DNA from: Sphingorhabdus sp. Alg231-15
GTDB taxonomy: Bacteria; Pseudomonadota; Alphaproteobacteria; Sphingomonadales; Sphingomonadaceae
Direction of reading: 5' to 3'
DNA: 64,000 nucleotides
NCBI RefSeq assembly: GCF_900149705.1
Contig: NZ_LT703001.1
Location: forward strand, 1,240,001-1,304,000
Under the pieces are notes generated by a model that saw only the letters and a program-made list of their open reading frames with translations, searched no databases and was not told where the DNA came from. Both the position numbers and the translations under genes were made by a program. Positions 7,120-14,508 of this stretch are shown piece after piece (within the stretch, counting starts at the first letter, position 1; each line of letters opens with the position of its first letter).

Positions 7120-7788
7120 TCAGGCAGCCGCGATTTGGCGAATGCGGTCAGGTTGCATGACCGCTTCTGCGCCGGCCTTGCCCATTTCAAGTGTTTTCGG
7201 ATCGGCCAATGTCGGATGACCGGTTCCGAAAGGCGGCGCTGGATTATACTCAATGATGAGTTCGATGACCCGGCCCATATCGTCTCCAGCGAGCTGCCCT
7301 GCAACCGTCAGTCCGATATCAACGCCCGCTGTCACACCGCCACCGGTGCAACGATTGCGGTCAATCACGACGCGTTCGTGAACCGGGGTTGCGCCGAATG
7401 CTTCAAGCGTGTCAATCACGGCCCAATGAGTGGCAGCTTTGTATCCCTCCAAAAGACCAGCTTTCCCAAGCAAAAGCGCTCCAGTACAAACGGATACAAT
7501 CCAACCGGCAGATTCTCCCTGCCTGGCCAGAAAATCCATTGTGGCCTGGTCCTCAAGTATGTCGATAGAAGGTGTCCCTCCACCCGGTACGAGGATGACA
7601 TCCGGTGCAGTTGAAGCGGTCTCAAAGGTTGCATCCGCCATGATTGATGCACCTGAATCGGTGGGGTTTACACCCGCCACACCAGCAACGATCTCGGTTT
7701 TGGCCCCTGGAATCTGCGTCAAGGGCTGCAACGCACCAATAAGATCCAAGGTTGTGAATCCGGGATAGATAAGAGACTGAATCAGCAT
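7120..7788 (-). CDS. DJ-1/PfpI family protein, isonitrile-hydratase-like
   Basis: About 222 residues with the class I glutamine-amidotransferase-like fold of the DJ-1/PfpI superfamily. The nucleophile elbow SVCTGALLLGKAGLL places Cys101, with an Asp at residue 15 (TTLDLIG) and the acidic-loop element VPGGGTPSID upstream. This spacing matches the isonitrile hydratase (InhA) subgroup, which hydrates isonitriles to N-formamides, but the same subgroup includes proteins of unknown substrate. The start at 7788 is chosen for its GGAG site about 7 nt upstream; the frame extends to 7911 but that part contains the operators. It is divergent from a TetR gene at 7872. Confidence 0.85.
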   Translation of the reverse strand: MLIQSLIYPGFTTLDLIGALQPLTQIPGAKTEIVAGVAGVNPTDSGASIMADATFETASTAPDVILVPGGGTPSIDILEDQATMDFLARQGESAGWIVSVCTGALLLGKAGLLEGYKAATHWAVIDTLEAFGATPVHERVVIDRNRCTGGGVTAGVDIGLTVAGQLAGDDMGRVIELIIEYNPAPPFGTGHPTLADPKTLEMGKAGAEAVMQPDRIRQIAAA

Positions 7789-7813
7789 AATATACTCCAT
7801 ATGGTTGCAATTT

Positions 7814-7869
7814 TGTACCGTTTCGTACATTTTTATCGATACGTCAATAATTAAATGCGAAACAGTACA
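7814..7869. promoter_or_regulatory. Pair of inverted TetR-type operator sites
   Basis: TGTACCGTTTCGTACA at 7814-7829 is itself nearly palindromic. ATGCGAAACAGTACA at 7855-7869 is the same site in the opposite direction (TGTACTGTTTCGCAT on the minus strand). The second ends 2 nt before the TetR start codon at 7872 and the first lies 26-41 nt upstream of the DJ-1-like gene. Repression of both divergent genes by the TetR protein is inferred. Confidence 0.7.
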
Positions 7870-7871
7870 TA

Positions 7872-8513
7872 ATGCCAAATTTGAAACCCAAACGGGGTCG
7901 CCCCGTGACAATCGACACGCAGACCGCCATGCAGGCTGTGGTGGAACTTTTCAGATCAAAGGGCTTTGCCGCCGTCTCTCTGGATGACCTATCCGATGCA
8001 ACCGGATTGAGTCGACCAAGCCTGTATCGCGCTTTTGGCAACAAGCACTCCATGTACATTTCCGCAATGGACGCATTTGGGACGGATGTCATGGAAACGG
8101 CCGTGCCAGCTCTGCATGCCACCGACGACCTTGAATCCGCACTGACAGATTTCTACGCTGCCATGCTGTCCATTTATTATCGTGACAGTCGAGTGGCACC
8201 AGGATGCCTAGTGTTTGGTACGGCACCTTCCAGTGCAGATGATGCCGAAATTAAGTCGCGATTGGAATTTGGAATAGAACAGCTGGATGAATTGATGCGT
8301 GCTCGGATTTCGAAATCAGCACCGAATAGTAGCGCATCTCAAATCGATACAGCTGTGAATCTGGCCTCCAACACGCTTGTCGCATTCTCTGCGAGAGCTA
8401 AATCCGGAGCAAGGAAAAGGGATCTTGTCGTCATAGGAGCACAGACCGCAAGATCAATTACATCCTTATTAAAGCTGGATCATTCGAAGGATCTTGTCAG
8501 GCGTGTAAGATAA
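7872..8513 (+). CDS. TetR/AcrR family transcriptional regulator
   Basis: A 213-residue regulator with a basic N-terminal tail (KPKRGRP) typical of the AcrR-like group, then the TetR helix-turn-helix: AMQAVVELFRSKGFAAVSLDDLSDATGLSRPSLYRAFGNKHSMYISAMD at about residues 19-67. The C-terminal domain has the phrase VAPGCLVFGTAPSSADDAEIKSRL, common in regulators of small oxidoreductases. It is divergent from the DJ-1/PfpI gene with two matching inverted sites between them. Its last 34 nt overlap the 3' end of the convergent MarR gene, so the two transcripts are complementary at their ends. Confidence 0.9.
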   Translation: MPNLKPKRGRPVTIDTQTAMQAVVELFRSKGFAAVSLDDLSDATGLSRPSLYRAFGNKHSMYISAMDAFGTDVMETAVPALHATDDLESALTDFYAAMLSIYYRDSRVAPGCLVFGTAPSSADDAEIKSRLEFGIEQLDELMRARISKSAPNSSASQIDTAVNLASNTLVAFSARAKSGARKRDLVVIGAQTARSITSLLKLDHSKDLVRRVR

Positions 8514-8905
8514 TCGGCCAGCTTATCGATTTCATCATCATCCAAGACATCTTCAATTTTATCGTTGATTTTTTTGAACGGTGGGCGGACGTTTTGTTGG
8601 ACTTCTTTTCCGAGATCGGTGAGTGTCAGCAACCGTGATCGTTGGTCCACTTCGCTTCGCTGGCGGGTTACATAATCCAGTGCAATCAGCCTCCTGACCA
8701 TTGCGGTAACGGCCGATTCGTTCAGCCCCAAGGCTGTGGCAATATCTTTCTGTGTGACCTCAGAACCATTAGCAATCACAGCCAGTACGCCTGTCTGAGC
8801 AGTTGTAATATTGGCTTTTCTTTTCAACTCGCGATCCGCCCGTTTCTGCAGAAAATGTGCAGCCAGTTGCAATCGCCAGTAGAGCCGTTGTTTTGATGCT
8901 GACAT
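8480..8905 (-). CDS. MarR family transcriptional regulator
   Basis: A 141-residue winged-helix regulator. The MarR core is clear: ITTAQTGVLAVIANGSEVTQKDIATALGLNESAVTAMVRRLIALDYVTRQRSEVDQRSRLLTLTDLGKEV, at about residues 33-102, including the wing with DQRSRLLTLT. No cysteine sensor is obvious in the DNA-binding part. It is divergent from the alcohol dehydrogenase - thioesterase pair, whose ATG is 77 nt away, so those are the likely targets. Its 3' end overlaps the convergent TetR gene by 34 nt. Confidence 0.9.
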   Translation of the reverse strand: MSASKQRLYWRLQLAAHFLQKRADRELKRKANITTAQTGVLAVIANGSEVTQKDIATALGLNESAVTAMVRRLIALDYVTRQRSEVDQRSRLLTLTDLGKEVQQNVRPPFKKINDKIEDVLDDDEIDKLADYLTRLTRSFE

Positions 8906-8945
8906 AGGCGTTCCATAATATGATTGCCAAAAGCTGTCTGCATCT

Positions 8946-8971
8946 ATATTTACTTCACTAATAAAGTATAT
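8946..8971. promoter_or_regulatory. Possible MarR operator upstream of alcohol dehydrogenase
   Basis: An A/T-rich inverted repeat, ATATTTACTT at 8946-8955 and AAGTATAT at 8964-8971 with one bulged base, ends 11 nt before the dehydrogenase ATG and lies 41 nt from the MarR start. Symmetry is imperfect, so this is only a candidate. Confidence 0.35.
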
Positions 8972-8982
8972 CGAGGTGCTCC

Positions 8983-10038
8983 ATGATCGACAGCAGTATG
9001 CAGCAATTCACTTTTGTAGCGGCGAACAAGCTGGAATGGCGCGAAGTAACGGCTCCCAAAATTGAATCCGCTGGCCAGGCAATTGTAAGACCGCTTGCGG
9101 TCACTCGATGCGATCTCGACCTCTACGTCGCAAACGGCACCGTACCGATGAAGGACAAGCCTTTTGCTTTCGGGCACGAAATTGCGGGCGAAGTCGTCGA
9201 AATCGGCGATGATGTGACACGCGTCATTCCTAGCGACAAAGTTGTCGTGCCGTTTCAAATCAATTGCGGGACCTGTGAATTTTGCCAACAAGGTTATACA
9301 AATGCCTGTTCCAGCGTTCCCCGCTTCTCCGCCTATGGCCTTGCTCAAAGCAGCGGACGAGACTGGGGCGGAGGACTGAGTGATTTCGTACTTGTACCTT
9401 ACGCCGATGCAATGCTTGTGAAAATCCCACAAGCGGTATCACTGCCCGTTGCGGCCTCGATCTCCGACAATGCCAGCGATGGTTACAGAACTGTTGCCCG
9501 GCCCTTGAAGGAAAGACCTGGATCACCCGTGTTAATCGTTGGAGGAATGGCGCAAAGCGTTGGTTTGTTTGCTGTTCAAGCCGCCGTCGCGCTGGGGGCA
9601 AGTAAAGTCACATATACCGATTTTGGTTCAGAAAGACTGGCTCACGCCAAAAGCCTGGGTGCTGAAGCGATAGAAGTTCAATATGGGTCAGATACCCCGG
9701 TGACTGAACAATTCCCGATTGTTGTGGACGCTTCCAGCCTTCGCGAAGGTTTGATCTATGCTCTGCGATCGACACAAGCATACGGTATTTGTACTGGCGT
9801 ATCCGCTCCGGGCAGGTTGATCAATGGACTACCCGTTGCGGAGATGTACATGAAAGGCATCACCTATGAAGTGAGCCGCGTTCATGCCCGCGCGAAGATT
9901 GAGGCTGTGCTTGATTGTTCGCAATGTGGAAAGATCAAACATCTGGACGTCATCACGCGAATCTTGCCGTTTTCTGAGGCACAACAGTCGATCACCGATC
10001 CAGACACAAAGATCGTCTTTGTACGAGATGAACAATGA
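8983..10038 (+). CDS. Zinc-dependent alcohol dehydrogenase family protein
   Basis: A 351-residue medium-chain dehydrogenase. The catalytic zinc site includes Cys42 (TRCDLDLY, in place of the usual TxCGTD) and the GHE motif (FAFGHEIAGEVVEIG, near residue 65). A structural-zinc lobe with four cysteines is visible in NCGTCEFCQQGYTNAC. The Rossmann part has VLIVGGMAQSVGLFAVQAAVALGASKVTYTDFGSERL, giving NAD(P) binding. GAGGTG precedes the ATG. Its stop overlaps the next gene by 4 nt (ATGA), so it forms an operon with a hotdog thioesterase. Regulation by the divergent MarR protein is likely. The substrate is unknown. Confidence 0.88.
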   Translation: MIDSSMQQFTFVAANKLEWREVTAPKIESAGQAIVRPLAVTRCDLDLYVANGTVPMKDKPFAFGHEIAGEVVEIGDDVTRVIPSDKVVVPFQINCGTCEFCQQGYTNACSSVPRFSAYGLAQSSGRDWGGGLSDFVLVPYADAMLVKIPQAVSLPVAASISDNASDGYRTVARPLKERPGSPVLIVGGMAQSVGLFAVQAAVALGASKVTYTDFGSERLAHAKSLGAEAIEVQYGSDTPVTEQFPIVVDASSLREGLIYALRSTQAYGICTGVSAPGRLINGLPVAEMYMKGITYEVSRVHARAKIEAVLDCSQCGKIKHLDVITRILPFSEAQQSITDPDTKIVFVRDEQ

Positions 10039-10439
10039 TCAAAGAAGGCTTTCAACCTCATTTTCGCAAAAGCCCTCTAACAGATCCCTGGGAACCACTC
10101 TATTCGCTGGTGACAAATGATGCGACCATCATAGGCTTTGTTTCCGATAACCAGCATTGCAACAGCCGCGGCTTCGTTCACGGGGGTTTGATTTCCGCAA
10201 TTGCGGATAACGCAATGGGCTTGTCCTGCGCGATGCAGCATGGAGAAGTTTCCGGGCTGGTCACCCTAAATCTACATCTGGATTTTGCCCGTGCGGCCTG
10301 GAAAGGTGAGTGGCTTGAATTTGTGACTGATGTTACCAAGATTGGAAAGTCGATAGATATAGCTCAAGGCCAAGTTTATTCCGATGGGAAGCTGTGTGCT
10401 CTGATGACTGGCACTTTTAGCGTTCGCGGCTCTCCATAG
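10035..10439 (+). CDS. PaaI-family hotdog thioesterase
   Basis: A 134-residue single hotdog domain. The active-site region NSRGFVHGGLISAIADNAMGLSC matches the PaaI group, where the HGG loop and a following Asp polarise an acyl-CoA thioester, and VTLNLHLDFARAAWKGEWLEFVTDVTKIGKSIDIAQGQVYSDGKLCALMTGTF completes the fold. It overlaps the alcohol dehydrogenase by 4 nt and must be co-translated. The pair could handle a carbonyl or acyl-CoA product together; that is inference. Confidence 0.9.
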   Translation: MIKEGFQPHFRKSPLTDPWEPLYSLVTNDATIIGFVSDNQHCNSRGFVHGGLISAIADNAMGLSCAMQHGEVSGLVTLNLHLDFARAAWKGEWLEFVTDVTKIGKSIDIAQGQVYSDGKLCALMTGTFSVRGSP

Positions 10440-10571
10440 AATGCTCACGGACCTAATGTTGAGCCTTAAGAATGGGGGTGTTTGAGGCGGCCAGAAAGAC
10501 GGGGCATCCTTGGCGCTGCTGTGTACCTCCCTTTGAGGTATGGGAGCAGTCAGGTCGTATGATCGGCAATG

Positions 10572-10637
10572 GGTCATAAACGGACCAACCACTATTGCAT
10601 TCACTATGTCTCCTTATGCGACCATAGCGGACGTTAG
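10572..10637. repeat. Degenerate repeat element, copy 1, with inverted arms
   Basis: GGTCATAAACGGAC at 10572-10585 is an imperfect inverted match to GTCTCCTTATGCGACC at 10608-10623. The second arm begins a 30-nt segment (10608-10637) that matches 11132-11161 at 24 of 30 positions, ending CATAGCGGA-GTTAG in both. The element lies between the thioesterase stop and the GFA gene stop. Its function is unknown; it looks like a decayed copy of a short dispersed genome repeat. Confidence 0.6.
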
Positions 10638-10657
10638 ATGTTCAGAAACCGCCAACC

Positions 10658-11077
10658 TTAGGGTTTCCAATCTGGCTGTGTATCGAACGACGCCACATCT
10701 TCCCCAATCTGGTCCCAATGTGGCCTGTCGCGTTCGAAGATGACAACCTCAACATCCAACCCGACAGCATCGTCCATTGTACCGAGCGTTAGCGTCAAAT
10801 GATCGGGCAATCGAGTGTTTGATCCATAAATTGGACTACCACACTTTGCACAAAATGCTTTGGTCACTTCCGAATCTTTGTCAGACCGATAGCTGTATTC
10901 ATTCAGCTTCCCATTTAGGACTACCGCTGTCGAAGGGAACATGGCCCCAACAGTGTGACCTGTTCCGCTCAATCGGCGACATTCTTCACAATGACATTGT
11001 GCGACAACTATCGGAGACCCTTCAGCCACATAGGTAACGTCACCGCAAAGACATTTTCCCTTGTACTTCCTTTTCAT
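10658..11077 (-). CDS. GFA / CENP-V domain zinc protein
   Basis: A 139-residue protein of the glutathione-dependent formaldehyde-activating enzyme family. All zinc cysteines are present: CLCGDV (residues 9-12), CHCEECRRLSG (28-34) and FCAKCGSPIY (about 76-79). Family members are often called S-(hydroxymethyl)glutathione synthase, but that activity is doubtful for many, so only the fold is asserted. It stands alone on the minus strand and is flanked on both sides by related 30-nt repeats in the same orientation (10608-10637, 11132-11161), which suggests the segment may have moved as a unit. Confidence 0.9.
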   Translation of the reverse strand: MKRKYKGKCLCGDVTYVAEGSPIVVAQCHCEECRRLSGTGHTVGAMFPSTAVVLNGKLNEYSYRSDKDSEVTKAFCAKCGSPIYGSNTRLPDHLTLTLGTMDDAVGLDVEVVIFERDRPHWDQIGEDVASFDTQPDWKP

Positions 11078-11131
11078 ACATCGACCCTACAGGCATTCTC
11101 GACATGCACAACGATAGTCGATAGTCCTAGT

Positions 11132-11161
11132 GTCCGCTTTTGCACCCATAGCGGAGGTTAG
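11132..11161. repeat. Degenerate repeat element, copy 2
   Basis: This 30-nt segment, starting GTCCGCTTTTGCACCC and ending ATAGCGGAGGTTAG, matches the segment at 10608-10637 in the same orientation with six differences. GTCCGC at its start and GCGGA near its end are inverted, so it can fold as a short hairpin. It lies 55 nt upstream of the GFA start and just past the acyl-CoA ligase stop. Confidence 0.6.
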
Positions 11162-11185
11162 TCGGTCAATATTGTCCAACACCCC

Positions 11186-12772
11186 TCAGTTCACGCCGCG
11201 CTCTTTGCCCTCCCAATAAGGGTCGCGCAACTCACGTCGTAATATCTTTCCCGATGCATTTCTTGGCAGTTCCGGAATCACATCAACCGATTTCGGTACC
11301 TTGAAACCGGCAATCCGCTCCCGTGCCCAGCTGATCACGCTGTCGGCATCCACCTCGCCTGCATCGGGCTTGGGCGAGACAACCGCTTTCACCGCTTCTC
11401 CCCATTTTTCGTCGGGGATACCGATGACGGCAACTTCGTTGACCTGCGGGTGTCCAAAAATCGCGTTTTCGACTTCTGCCGGATAGACATTTTCACCGCC
11501 GGAAATGATCATGTCCTTTACCCGGTCCTTGATATAAAAATAACCGTCTTCATCCATGATCGCAGCATCGCCGGTATAGAGCCAGCCGTCGGCATCCACC
11601 GTCTCGGCGGTCTTGTCCGGATTATTAAAATAATGCAGCATGTTAAGGCCGGATCGTGTGGCAATTTCTCCGATAGTGTTGGGCGGCACTTCTTCATGCT
11701 GTTCGTCGACAATACGCAGCTCCACGCCTGGCAGCGGCACGCCTATACCGCGCATGCGCTCGTTGCCCTCCGGATCATGATCCTCGGGCGGCAGGATACA
11801 TACCGTACCGGTTGTCTCGGTCATCCCATATTGCTGGCAGAATAGAGCCTGAGGCATCGTCTGAATGCACTGGCGCAGCAGTTCGAGTGGTATCGGAGCG
11901 GCACCATAGGTGACTGAGCGCACCGTCGAGAAATCCGTTTCTTGTGCTCGCGGCCAGTTGACCAGCATTTGCAACGCCGTCGGCACAAGGAAAAATTGGT
12001 TGAGACCCTTGTCCACGCAATCCAGCACACTGTCAGGATGGAATTCCGGAATGACCATCATGGTCGCACCATTATAGAAAGCTATCGGACCAATGCCAGA
12101 TCCGGCAATATGGGCACAAGGCATGACCGCAAGCGTGCTGTCATCCGGGCTGATGTCGATCCACGCATGTTCCGGCTTATTCTCCACTAGTGGACGCATT
12201 TTGAACAGATTGTCGTTGGTCAGCACCGCACCCTTGGGGTTGCCGGTGGTGCCGGAGGTATAGAGTTGCAGCACACCTTCTGCCGGATCGGTGTCGGGCA
12301 ATTCTCCCGGCTGGGTTTTGACCAGCCATTCGTCGAGCGCTTGCAGCCCGTCAGCTTCCCCCGCAACGAGGATGGTTTTCACGGTTCCAGCCTGCTCAGC
12401 CGCCTGTTTGGCAATATCGGAAAATTCCGGTTCGCAGATCAGCAGCGGTGCCTGGGTATCTTCCAGGACATAGGCGACTTCCGGCGCAGCGAGACGCCAG
12501 CCGATTGGGGCGATCACCGCACCTGCGCGGCTCGCGGCGGCAAAGAGCGTGAAATAGAGCCCGCTATTCTTGCCGAGCCAGCAGATCCGGTCGCCTTTTT
12601 TCAAACCCGCGCCCGTGAAGGCGCGCGCATAGTCAGTGACGATCCGGTCGAGTTCCGCATAGGTCACCAGACCGGCGGCATCATCCAGTGCAATATTGTC
12701 CGGCAGACGCTCTGCCCAATAGGCGATGGATGATCCCATGCACCGGCGAATTTCTGGCCCTTCGTTTGACAT
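11186..12772 (-). CDS. Fatty-acid / acyl-CoA ligase (AMP-forming)
   Basis: A 528-residue ANL-superfamily adenylating enzyme that activates a carboxylic acid as acyl-AMP and transfers it to CoA. The P-loop motif YTSGTTGNPKG is at 171-181, QYGMTETTG in the middle, GWLYTGD followed by YIKDRVKDMIISGGENVYPAEVE in the hinge, and the C-terminal catalytic lysine in PRNASGKILRREL near residue 512. Length is typical of long- or medium-chain FadD-like ligases; chain-length preference cannot be read. It lies 80 nt downstream of the DUF938 gene and may be the distal gene of the gcv transcript or separate. Confidence 0.9.
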   Translation of the reverse strand: MSNEGPEIRRCMGSSIAYWAERLPDNIALDDAAGLVTYAELDRIVTDYARAFTGAGLKKGDRICWLGKNSGLYFTLFAAASRAGAVIAPIGWRLAAPEVAYVLEDTQAPLLICEPEFSDIAKQAAEQAGTVKTILVAGEADGLQALDEWLVKTQPGELPDTDPAEGVLQLYTSGTTGNPKGAVLTNDNLFKMRPLVENKPEHAWIDISPDDSTLAVMPCAHIAGSGIGPIAFYNGATMMVIPEFHPDSVLDCVDKGLNQFFLVPTALQMLVNWPRAQETDFSTVRSVTYGAAPIPLELLRQCIQTMPQALFCQQYGMTETTGTVCILPPEDHDPEGNERMRGIGVPLPGVELRIVDEQHEEVPPNTIGEIATRSGLNMLHYFNNPDKTAETVDADGWLYTGDAAIMDEDGYFYIKDRVKDMIISGGENVYPAEVENAIFGHPQVNEVAVIGIPDEKWGEAVKAVVSPKPDAGEVDADSVISWARERIAGFKVPKSVDVIPELPRNASGKILRRELRDPYWEGKERGVN

Positions 12773-12852
12773 GCCCGCTCCTTAATCTGTTTTGGGCGAC
12801 GTTAAGCGGTCACCTAAATCAAGGCAAGAGGGTTGACGCTACGGTAATCCGG

Positions 12853-13500
12853 TCAATCGCGCCGATATATCAACGAGAGGTTATTGGCAGGCATTTCAAC
12901 AAGATCGGTGCGTGTGAAGCCGTTTTTGGTCGCCAGCGCATCCATGTCATCAACCTCGCGGATGCCCCAGCGCAGGTCGCGGCTTTTGAGGCTGCGGTCA
13001 AAATCCAGATTGCCCTGAGCAGTCGGCGCGTCACCGCGAAAATAGGGCCCGTAGAGAAAGAAGATACCACCCGACTTAAGCAGCTTCGCGGCTTTGTCGA
13101 ATAGGCCGATCGAAGCCTCCCATGGTGCGATATGGATCATGTTGATGCATAGAATTGCAGCCGGTTTTTCGATATCCCATTCGGACACCAGTGCGTCGAG
13201 TTGCAGCGGCGGCAGGACATTGCCCACCCCAGCCCGCTTCGTCCAAGCGGCAATGGAACGACAGCCGTCCGGATCAGGATCGCTCGGCTGCCAGGTCAGG
13301 TTCGGAAATTTCTCTCCGAAATAGACGGCATGCTCACCGGTGCCGCTGGCGATCTCCAGCACGGTGCCGTCTTTCGGAAGTACGCCCTGCAATACCGAAA
13401 CGATCGCATCACGGTTGCGCAAGGTCGCTGGCGCATGTTTCTCATCCTCCGGTCCCGCTTGATCGCGAAACCATGGAGTGGAATCGTTCTTATTCGCCAT
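12853..13500 (-). CDS. DUF938 SAM-dependent methyltransferase-like protein
   Basis: A 215-residue protein of the DUF938 family. Typical features are FRDQAGPEDEKHAPATLRNRDAIVSVL at the N-terminus, the SAM-binding glycine loop VLEIASGTGEHAVYFGEKFP at about 47-66 and CINMIHIAPWEASIGLFDKAAKLLKSGGIFFLYGPYFR. The family has a Rossmann methyltransferase fold but no well-established substrate. The start overlaps the end of the upstream transporter gene by 11 nt, so the two are translationally linked, and through it the gene belongs to the glycine-cleavage transcript. Confidence 0.88.
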   Translation of the reverse strand: MANKNDSTPWFRDQAGPEDEKHAPATLRNRDAIVSVLQGVLPKDGTVLEIASGTGEHAVYFGEKFPNLTWQPSDPDPDGCRSIAAWTKRAGVGNVLPPLQLDALVSEWDIEKPAAILCINMIHIAPWEASIGLFDKAAKLLKSGGIFFLYGPYFRGDAPTAQGNLDFDRSLKSRDLRWGIREVDDMDALATKNGFTRTDLVEMPANNLSLIYRRD

Positions 13501-14476
13501 GCTGCGCCTCCTCGATCCCCTGTCTCCGCCAGATTGCAGCCAGAAAGCTGCCGATCACGACATGATAGACCGCCGAAATAGCGCTGGGTACGGGCGCCAG
13601 AGCTGCTTGCATGGGTGTTGCAAATTGCGAAGCGAAAGCGGGTGTGGATGCGAGACTGGACCCCAGACCGCTATTTTGCATCCCGACTTCGATGCTGATC
13701 GTCCGGCGCTCTTCCACGCCAAAACCGAGCAAACGCGTAATCACATAACCCAATCCAAAACCGAAGACATGGAGCAGCAGCACGGCGAGCATCAGAATGC
13801 CGAAATGCTCTTCAATCAGCGCCTTGGAGTTGGCGATAATACCGCCGACAATCAGAACAACGACAATGACCGAAGCGAGCGGAGAAACAATTGCGATTTT
13901 TTCCGTCATTCTCGAGAAAAAGCGGTTGAGCAGAACGCCGGCAATCACAGGCACCAGCACGATCGAAACCATATTGATAAACAGATTCCACTGATCAATC
14001 TCGACAAACTTCCCCGCGAGGAGGCCGGTGAGGAGCGGCGTTGCCACCACCGCTACCAAGGTGGAAACCATGGTCATCGTTACAGACAAAGCCAGATTTG
14101 CATTAGCCAGATAAGCGACGACATTGGATGCGGTGCCGCCGGGGCAGCAAGACACCAGGATCAGACCAACCGCTAGCCCGGTCTCCAGATTGGACAGCAA
14201 GGCAATGGCTATACCGGCGAGCGGCATGACGGTGAATTGCAACCCCACGCCTGCCGCGACACATTTCGGAATGCGGGCAATGCGTTTGAAATCGTCAAAG
14301 GAAAGCGTCAGGCCCATGCCCAGCATGATAAGTCCCAACATGACGCTGATCAGCGGCTGGCCCAATGGCCGAAAACGTCCGTCGACAACCCACAGAAAAT
14401 GTTCGGGAATAAACCACGCCCATGCAGTGCCGAGAACCGTCCACAGCGCAAACAGATTGGTTAAGCGCTGTATCAC
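13490..14476 (-). CDS. Bile acid:sodium symporter (BASS/SBF) family transporter
   Basis: A 328-residue inner-membrane protein with about nine hydrophobic segments. Family features include MLGLIMLGMGLTLSFDDFKRI near residues 45-65, VGLILVSCCPGGTASNVVAYLANAN near 140-165 (the crossover region that binds sodium and substrate) and SIEVGMQNSGLGSSLA near 270. Plant and bacterial BASS members carry pyruvate or other organic anions; the substrate here is not known. It starts 32 nt after gcvPB and overlaps the DUF938 gene, so it may be under the glycine riboswitch, which points to a substrate connected to glycine or one-carbon metabolism. Confidence 0.88.
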   Translation of the reverse strand: MIQRLTNLFALWTVLGTAWAWFIPEHFLWVVDGRFRPLGQPLISVMLGLIMLGMGLTLSFDDFKRIARIPKCVAAGVGLQFTVMPLAGIAIALLSNLETGLAVGLILVSCCPGGTASNVVAYLANANLALSVTMTMVSTLVAVVATPLLTGLLAGKFVEIDQWNLFINMVSIVLVPVIAGVLLNRFFSRMTEKIAIVSPLASVIVVVLIVGGIIANSKALIEEHFGILMLAVLLLHVFGFGLGYVITRLLGFGVEERRTISIEVGMQNSGLGSSLASTPAFASQFATPMQAALAPVPSAISAVYHVVIGSFLAAIWRRQGIEEAQHGE

Positions 14477-14508
14477 TCTGCCTCCCCCAAATTAGCGTGC
14501 TGTCAGCC

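Noticed and set aside
13478-14176. 232-codon plus-strand open frame rich in His, Asn and Arg
   Set aside because: Antisense to the BASS transporter; the composition is the complement of hydrophobic codons, not a real histidine-rich protein.
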